Assembly (NCBI GenBank): GCA_021413625.1
Contig: JAIOPY010000001.1
Coordinates: 1-10,223 of the forward strand
Direction: 5' to 3'
DNA from: Candidatus Nomurabacteria bacterium
GTDB lineage: Bacteria > Patescibacteriota > Minisyncoccia > Phycocordibacterales > UBA9973
DNA: 10,223 nt
Positions 6,581 through 10,223 of the stretch are shown piece by piece. Each line of letters begins with the position of its first letter. Positions within the stretch are counted from its first letter, which is position 1. Position numbers and translations under genes: made by a program. The notes under the pieces were generated by a model. It did not search any database. It had not been told where the DNA came from and saw only the letters and a list, made by a program, of their open reading frames with translations.

Positions 6581-7013
6581 ATGTCAAAACAGGAAACACA
6601 AGGAATAAGAAGTTGGTACGCAATTCATACTTATGCTGGGTATGAAAATGTTGTGCTTCGTAATTTAAAACAGCGTATTGACTCACTAGGAATGAACGAT
6701 AAAATTTTTAATGTTATTGTTCCAATTGAAAAAAAAATAAAAATAAAAGTTCGTGGGAGCTGGAGTTAATCCTGTTCCGCTAAAAAAGGAGGAAGTTGAT
6801 TACCTTTTCAAGAAAATGGAGGCAAGTACTGCGAAACACAATATTGATATCACTATAGGTGAAAGTATTTTAATAGTAGATGGTCCATTCAAGGACCTTG
6901 AAGGTAAAGTAAATTCTGTTGATAGCGAAAGAGGTAAGGTTAAAGTTCTGGTTTCAATGTTCGGTCGTGAAACCCCCGTGGAGCTTGATTTCTTGCAAGT
7001 TAAGAAGATTTAA
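6581..7013 (+). pseudogene. nusG: nusG, transcription factor NusG, with internal out-of-frame deletion
   Basis: NusG binds RNA polymerase through its NGN domain and couples transcription to Rho or ribosomes through its KOW domain. The first piece (6581-6769) begins in normal NusG fashion (RSWYAIHTYAGYENVVLRNL, then VPIEKKIKIK) and then runs into a stop. The second piece, in another frame from about 6753 to 7013, continues as VGAGVNPVPLKKEEV and carries the full KOW domain ending ELDFLQVKKI. Between EKKIKIK and VGAGVN about 37-39 residues are absent compared with E. coli NusG, including the FPGYVLV core and the TPGVTGF-like strand. The missing DNA would be about 110-120 bases with a length of 3n+2. 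A one-base slip at the nearby A9 run cannot restore it. Either the gene is broken or the assembly has lost bases here. rplK follows after 17 bases, the usual nusG-rplK order. Confidence 0.85.
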
Positions 7014-7030
7014 GTTAATCTAAAAATTGT

Positions 7031-7453
7031 ATGGCAAAAAAGGTTACAAAGAAAATTAAATTACAAATACAAGCAGCAAAGGCAACCCCTGCGCCGCCAC
7101 TTGGTCCTGCATTAGGACAAGCTGGTATAAACATTGGTGACTTCGTTACCAAGTTTAATGCGGCAACTAAAGATATGGCTGGAGATAAGGTTTCTGTAGT
7201 TGTTTCTGTATATGAAGACCGAAGCTATGATTTCGTTGTAAAAACTCCTCCAGTAACTGGTTTAATACTTAAAGCAGCTGGGGTAGAAAAAGGTTCAGGC
7301 ACCCCAAACTCAGCTAAAGCTGGCAAGATAACTCGTGCTCAAGCTCTAGAAATTGCTAATAAAAAAAGAAAAGATTTGAACGCTAAAGACGATGAAGGGG
7401 CAATAAATATTGTTGCCGGCTCTGCTCGCTCTATGGGCATAGAAGTGAAATAA
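7031..7453 (+). CDS. rplK: 50S ribosomal protein L11 (uL11)
   Basis: L11 binds the 23S rRNA GTPase-associated centre together with the L10/L12 stalk and takes part in factor-dependent GTP hydrolysis. The 140 residues match the usual length. The N-terminal domain has [18 protein letters not shown] at 18-35, the middle has [14 protein letters not shown] near 70-83, and the RNA-binding C-terminal domain contains [14 protein letters not shown] and ends [11 protein letters not shown]. All expected parts are present, in contrast to the broken nusG 17 bases upstream. No Shine-Dalgarno is visible before ATG at 7031. The usual next gene, rplA (L1), does not follow. The last codons and stop are part of a perfect 12-bp hairpin. 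Confidence 0.98.
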   Translation: MAKKVTKKIKLQIQAAKATPAPPLGPALGQAGINIGDFVTKFNAATKDMAGDKVSVVVSVYEDRSYDFVVKTPPVTGLILKAAGVEKGSGTPNSAKAGKITRAQALEIANKKRKDLNAKDDEGAINIVAGSARSMGIEVK

Positions 7454-7465
7454 TTCACTTCTATG
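7438..7465 (+). terminator. 12-bp perfect stem-loop spanning the rplK stop
   Basis: CATAGAAGTGAA (7438-7449) pairs perfectly with TTCACTTCTATG (7454-7465) around the loop ATAA, which contains most of the rplK stop codon. The stem is AT-rich and is followed by AAGCTTTTGAG rather than a clean T run, so terminator activity would be weak. It may instead be an attenuator or a processing site, because its left arm recurs downstream at 7534-7548. Confidence 0.45.
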
Positions 7466-7548
7466 AAGCTTTTGAGATATTTTATGAGTATGTTGAAATA
7501 AAATATCCAAAAGGTGTACTGTTCCTGTAAGGAATAGAAGTGAAATAA
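7439..7548 (+). repeat. 15-base direct repeat bounding an inverted copy
   Basis: ATAGAAGTGAAATAA occurs at 7439-7453 and again at 7534-7548. The inverted copy TTCACTTCTAT (7454-7464) lies between and can pair with either. Both direct copies can be read as (G)-I-E-V-K-stop, as if the last codons of rplK were duplicated, but the bases upstream of the second copy do not resemble rplK. Between them is a 12-codon ORF (7463-7501, MKLLRYFMSMLK) whose ATG is inside the first hairpin, and a small hairpin TTCCT/AGGAA (7522-7534). This gap of 111 bases holds no other gene. Confidence 0.5.
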
Positions 7549-7564
7549 GTTTCCAAATAAAAAA

Positions 7565-8236
7565 ATGCAACAACTGACCGAAAGAGACTATAAAAAAATT
7601 CTCATCTGTTTAACTATTTATATTACTTCGCTTTTAGCTGCAAACACTCTTGGTCTTAAAATAATGCCTTTTCTGTTTGGCTCACATCTGACTGTGGCAG
7701 TTTTTTCGTTTCCTGTTGTATTTCTTATGACTGACGTTATCGGTGAAGTTTACGGTAAGTCTTTTTCTAAATGGTTTGTAAGATGTGGACTTGTTAGCAC
7801 TGTCTTATTTATTGGATATACACTTTTGTCTTTATGGTTACCTTGGTCTTCCGATGGTCTTTGGGCCAAAGAAGGCTATGATTTAATTTTTGGAATTTCA
7901 GGCAGAATCGGGCTTGCCTCTATAGTTGCCTTTTTGGTTGCGGAGTACCAAGATGTTTTTGCTTTCTTTTTTATTCGTAACAAAATTGGTCCTAAATTAT
8001 TTTGGCTACGTTCGCTCCTATCAAATCTGTGGTCACAACTTTTAGATAGTATCATTTTTATGTCTATCGCTTTTGCTGGAATTTACCCTACGAAAACTTT
8101 AATTGGTATAATAGTTACTCTTTGGCTGTATAAAGTTTTAATGGGATTTTTCTACACTCCACTTTCATATTTAGGTATAAGATTATTAAGAGGAACTGCT
8201 AATGCAAATTCAAACCATCAAAACCAAAGTATTTAA
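7565..8236 (+). CDS. Queuosine precursor transporter, YhhQ/DUF165 (VUT) family
   Basis: The family imports queuosine precursors (preQ0/preQ1 or queuine) across the cytoplasmic membrane. The 223-residue protein has about six hydrophobic helices. Family marks are FPVVFLMTDVIGEVYGK at 49-65 and the stretch YQDVFAFFFIRNKIGPK followed by LRSLLSNLWSQLLDS, with the conserved TPLSYLG near the C-terminus. The last residues (NANSNHQNQSI) are polar and encoded in the 35-base overlap with the next gene. ATG at 7565 is preceded by an A-rich stretch and no Shine-Dalgarno. Queuosine goes into position 34 of GUN-anticodon tRNAs, which include the tRNA-His of this window. No queuosine-insertion enzyme (Tgt) is in view. 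Confidence 0.85.
   Translation: MQQLTERDYKKILICLTIYITSLLAANTLGLKIMPFLFGSHLTVAVFSFPVVFLMTDVIGEVYGKSFSKWFVRCGLVSTVLFIGYTLLSLWLPWSSDGLWAKEGYDLIFGISGRIGLASIVAFLVAEYQDVFAFFFIRNKIGPKLFWLRSLLSNLWSQLLDSIIFMSIAFAGIYPTKTLIGIIVTLWLYKVLMGFFYTPLSYLGIRLLRGTANANSNHQNQSI
8189..8194 (+). promoter_or_regulatory. Shine-Dalgarno AGAGGA of the CofE-like gene
   Basis: AGAGGA lies seven bases before ATG at 8202, inside the end of the transporter gene. It is one of very few Shine-Dalgarno-like sites in the window and supports the start at 8202 despite the 35-base overlap, pointing to internal initiation coupled to transporter translation. Confidence 0.5.
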
Positions 8237-8912
8237 TGAAAATGGAGATTTATTATCTTTTATTTTTAAACATATTAAGAGAATTCCAGAGAATTCTGTT
8301 TTAATTATTGCTTCTAAGGTTGTTGCCCTATCAGAGGGTAGAGTGGTTGATTATAAAAATGAAAAACAAAAAAGAGAATTACTCAAAAAAGAAAGTGGTT
8401 TTGCCGTCCAAACAAAATATACTTGGCTTACCATCAAAGATGGGATGTTTATGGCATCTTCAGGCATAGATGAATCAAATGCAAAAGGTAAATTAATACT
8501 TTTACCTAAAGATAGTTTTAAGAGTGCTGAATACTTAAGAAGTAAAATAAAACAACATTTTCATTTAAAAAAATTTGGTATATTAATAAGCGATAGCGGG
8601 TTGTTACCTTTGCGCTCTGGGGTTATTGGTGTTGCATTAGGTTATGCTGGGTTTAAAGGTATTAAGAGTTATATTAATAAGAAAGATATTTTTAGAAGGA
8701 AGTTTATATACTCCAAAACAGATGTCGCTGACAGCTTAGCAACAGCAGCTACTTTATGTATTGGTGAGGGTGACGAGCAACAACCTTTAGCCTTAATAAA
8801 AAATGCTCCAGTAGTTTTTTCTTCAAAGATAAACCGCAAAGAGCTCGCTGTAAGTTTTAAGGAAGACATTTTTTATCCATTGTTAAAAAACATAAATGTT
8901 AAAAAAAAGTAA
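8202..8912 (+). CDS. CofE-like gamma-glutamyl ligase family protein
   Basis: CofE adds gamma-linked L-glutamate to coenzyme F420-0 using GTP. This 236-residue protein has the family fold marks: LIIASKVVALSEGRVVD at 34-50, ASSGIDESN at 85-93 followed by LILLPKD, SDSGLLPLRSGVIGVALGYAG at 130-150, and DVADSLATAATLCIGEGDEQQP at 174-195. The canonical DTFGRPWR-type motif is replaced by DSGLLPLRSG, so the substrate may differ from F420. No other F420 gene (CofC, CofD, CofG/H) is in the window. It overlaps the transporter by 35 bases upstream and the ATP-grasp gene by 17 bases downstream, indicating translational coupling. It could glutamylate a small molecule or peptide made with the ATP-grasp partner; the true acceptor is unknown. 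Confidence 0.8.
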   Translation: MQIQTIKTKVFNENGDLLSFIFKHIKRIPENSVLIIASKVVALSEGRVVDYKNEKQKRELLKKESGFAVQTKYTWLTIKDGMFMASSGIDESNAKGKLILLPKDSFKSAEYLRSKIKQHFHLKKFGILISDSGLLPLRSGVIGVALGYAGFKGIKSYINKKDIFRRKFIYSKTDVADSLATAATLCIGEGDEQQPLALIKNAPVVFSSKINRKELAVSFKEDIFYPLLKNINVKKK

Positions 8913-9927
8913 AAAAAATTTTCCATACTTAACGAAGCTGATTATGAAACTTGCGCCAAAAGTTGGCGCGAAGGTTGTTGTAGAGCCAGAGTGGGGAATA
9001 TCTGCGCAGATTATATACAAGAATGGAATTGTGAGGTCTTTGCGTTTTTACTCCCTAGATTTAAACCATATTGCTTCAGGAGATATTGCTCGGGATAAAG
9101 ATTATGCAAAGTTCTTCATGCAGAAGCGAGGGTATCCAGTTGCAGAAGGTAAAACTATCTTTGAGGATTCTTGGGCGAAAACTGTCAAAAGTAATCGCAA
9201 AATTCCTTTTGGAATAAAGTATGCCAAAAAACTTGGCTATCCCGTTATTGTAAAACCCAACAGTAAAAGCCAAGGTACCGGAGTGTCTTTGGTTTGGGAT
9301 GAAAAAGAGCTAAGGAAAGCTTTAATAAGTATCTTTAAAAGCGACAAAATAGCTATTATTGAAAAATATTTACCTGGGAAAGATTATAGAGTAGTGGTTT
9401 TAGACGGAGAAGTTATTTCTGCTTATGAAAGAATTCCACTTTCGGTTGTTGGAGATGGAAAAAGTTCAATTATTTCACTCCTTAAAACAAAACAGAAAAA
9501 TTTTATTGTGCGAGGCAGGGATACACAAATAAATTTTAAAGACCCGCGAATTAAACTAAAATTAAAAAGACAAGGCTATACTTTTAATAGTGTTTTACCG
9601 TTTGGCAAGAAAGTTTTTCTTCTAGACAATGCAAATTTATCAACTGGAGGTGACTCACTTGATGTTACCAAAACAATCCACTCTGGTTTTCGCAAAATAG
9701 CGGCAGAGCTTACAAGCAACATGGGTTTACGCATTGCTGGGGTGGATATAATGGTGACTTCGGGCGACATAACTCTAGACCCTAAAAAATCCGGTTATTA
9801 TATTATTGAAATTAACGCAGCTCCTGGACTGGACCATTATGTAACCACTGGACCTACACAGCGTAAAATCGTAGAAGCAATGTACTTAAAAGTTTTAAAA
9901 GCGCTTGGAAAGAAAGATACAGATTGA
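8896..9927 (+). CDS. Stand-alone ATP-grasp ligase, GshF/cyanophycin-synthetase type
   Basis: ATP-grasp ligases activate a carboxylate as acyl phosphate and join it to an amine. The 343-residue protein contains only the ATP-grasp part. Its marks are SGDIARDKDYAK at 61-72, K120 with the glycine-rich loop SKSQGTGVS at 123-131, EKYLPGKDYRVVV at 156-168, PLSVVGDGKSSI at 181-192, NLSTGGDSLDVT at 248-259, AGVDIM at 281-286, and the metal ligands E305 and N307 in EINAAPGL. NLSTGGDS and VVGDGKS are shared with the C-terminal half of bifunctional GshAB (GshF) and the ATP-grasp domain of cyanophycin synthetase. No Mur-ligase or GshA domain is attached. ATG at 8896 overlaps the CofE-like gene by 17 bases; ATG at 8944 is a possible alternative start. 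The substrate is unknown, but an amino acid or peptide is likely. Confidence 0.85.
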   Translation: MLKKSKKNFPYLTKLIMKLAPKVGAKVVVEPEWGISAQIIYKNGIVRSLRFYSLDLNHIASGDIARDKDYAKFFMQKRGYPVAEGKTIFEDSWAKTVKSNRKIPFGIKYAKKLGYPVIVKPNSKSQGTGVSLVWDEKELRKALISIFKSDKIAIIEKYLPGKDYRVVVLDGEVISAYERIPLSVVGDGKSSIISLLKTKQKNFIVRGRDTQINFKDPRIKLKLKRQGYTFNSVLPFGKKVFLLDNANLSTGGDSLDVTKTIHSGFRKIAAELTSNMGLRIAGVDIMVTSGDITLDPKKSGYYIIEINAAPGLDHYVTTGPTQRKIVEAMYLKVLKALGKKDTD

Positions 9928-9946
9928 GTTTTTGCTTAACTGGGAG

Positions 9947-9952
9947 TATATT
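9947..9952 (+). promoter_or_regulatory. Possible -10 box (TATATT) before the MazG-like gene
   Basis: TATATT ends six bases before ATG at 9959, the same geometry as the msrB promoter, and would give a leaderless mRNA. No -35 is evident. It is weak alone but repeats a pattern seen elsewhere in the window. Confidence 0.3.
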
Positions 9953-9958
9953 TAACTT

Positions 9959-10223
9959 ATGGTTGACCTAAATGAATTACAAAAAGCAGTGATGGAAAAT
10001 CGGCGAGAGAAAGGATTTGATACTGATGTCGTGCACGATTTTTGTCGTGCCTATGAAGAACTTTCTGAAGCTTTTTCTAAATATAATCGGGGGCAAGACG
10101 GTGTAGCAGAAGAATTTGCGGATGTAATAATATTCCTTTTAGGTATGTCTCATAACTTAGGTTTTGATTTAGAAAAGGAGTTAGTGAATAAAGTTGAGAA
10201 AAATAAAAAACGACAATATAGAA
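9959..10223 (+). CDS. MazG-like NTP pyrophosphohydrolase (3' end outside window)
   Basis: The first 88 codons of a gene that runs off the window. The all-alpha MazG-like fold hydrolyses NTPs or dNTPs to the monophosphate and pyrophosphate, often for nucleotide-pool cleaning. The metal-binding pattern ExxE-(12 to 28)-ExxD is visible as E34LSE37 and E52FAD55, and the following helix (VIIFLLGMSHNLGFDLEKEL) and the KVEKNKKRQYR segment are family-like. Small size suggests a single-domain member rather than E. coli-type double MazG. It begins 31 bases after the ATP-grasp stop with no Shine-Dalgarno at normal spacing. A link to the ligase pair is possible but not shown. Confidence 0.8.
   Translation, partial: MVDLNELQKAVMENRREKGFDTDVVHDFCRAYEELSEAFSKYNRGQDGVAEEFADVIIFLLGMSHNLGFDLEKELVNKVEKNKKRQYR

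Noticed and set aside
6581..7013. Two separate small genes, or programmed frameshifting at the A9 run (6729-6737), instead of a broken nusG
   Set aside because: Both halves match one NusG protein, and about 38 core residues are missing from the DNA itself, so no frameshift could restore a full product.
8202..8912. Evidence for coenzyme F420 biosynthesis
   Set aside because: Only a CofE-family gene is present, with a changed central motif, and no CofC, CofD, CofG/H or F420-dependent enzyme is in the window.
8896..9927. Full cyanophycin synthetase or D-Ala-D-Ala ligase
   Set aside because: No Mur-ligase-like C-terminal domain and too short for CphA; the VVGDGKS and STGGDS motifs are of GshF/CphA type rather than Ddl type.
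1..10223. CRISPR array, transposase, integrase or rRNA
   Set aside because: No regularly spaced repeats, no transposase or integrase motifs in any open frame, and no rRNA-like sequence were seen.

Overview
The window looks like a piece of a small, AT-rich bacterial chromosome, most likely a Patescibacteria/CPR lineage. The evidence is indirect: about 35 % GC outside one island, short gaps, all genes on the + strand, few Shine-Dalgarno sites, and a gene mix typical of those genomes (MsrB, stand-alone VKOR, soluble-type P-type ATPase, SIMPL protein, CofE-like ligase, stand-alone ATP-grasp). TGA ends two genes and is not read through, so the glycine-TGA code of Gracilibacteria/Absconditabacteria is unlikely. 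Phylum placement is inference.

Layout. (1) 1-553: a GC-rich island (about 60 % GC) with one unrecognised 136-codon gene that has its own Shine-Dalgarno and is followed by a strong GC-rich hairpin. (2) 554-4094: msrB, a VKOR-family quinone-linked disulfide oxidase, and a ten-helix P2-type cation ATPase whose N-terminal domain extends upstream of any normal start codon. (3) 4132-5758: tRNA-His(GTG) with an encoded G-1, followed four bases later by a tsaC/YrdC-family gene (t6A tRNA modification), then murB (peptidoglycan precursor synthesis). (4) 5750-7564: a promoter at the end of murB, a membrane-anchored SIMPL protein, a nusG broken by an internal out-of-frame deletion, rplK (L11), then a short gap with an unusual three-part repeat instead of rplA. 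(5) 7565-9927: a YhhQ-type queuosine-precursor transporter, a CofE-like gamma-glutamyl ligase and a GshF/cyanophycin-synthetase-type ATP-grasp ligase, with overlapping ends that imply one translationally coupled unit. (6) 9959-end: a MazG-like NTP pyrophosphohydrolase cut by the window edge.

How they may work together. msrB and VKOR both deal with thiol/methionine redox, and the SIMPL protein has two extracytoplasmic cysteines that could be VKOR-pathway substrates. The tRNA-His, TsaC and queuosine transporter all touch tRNA modification. The best candidate for an undescribed system is the overlapping CofE-like/ATP-grasp pair: two amino-acid ligase folds side by side with no other F420 gene in view, suggesting synthesis of a gamma-glutamyl or short-peptide product of unknown identity.

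Caution: three genes in 4.2-7.0 kb (tsaC, SIMPL, nusG) appear shorter than their families through loss of conserved segments. This may be genuine decay or an assembly problem and should be resolved first.
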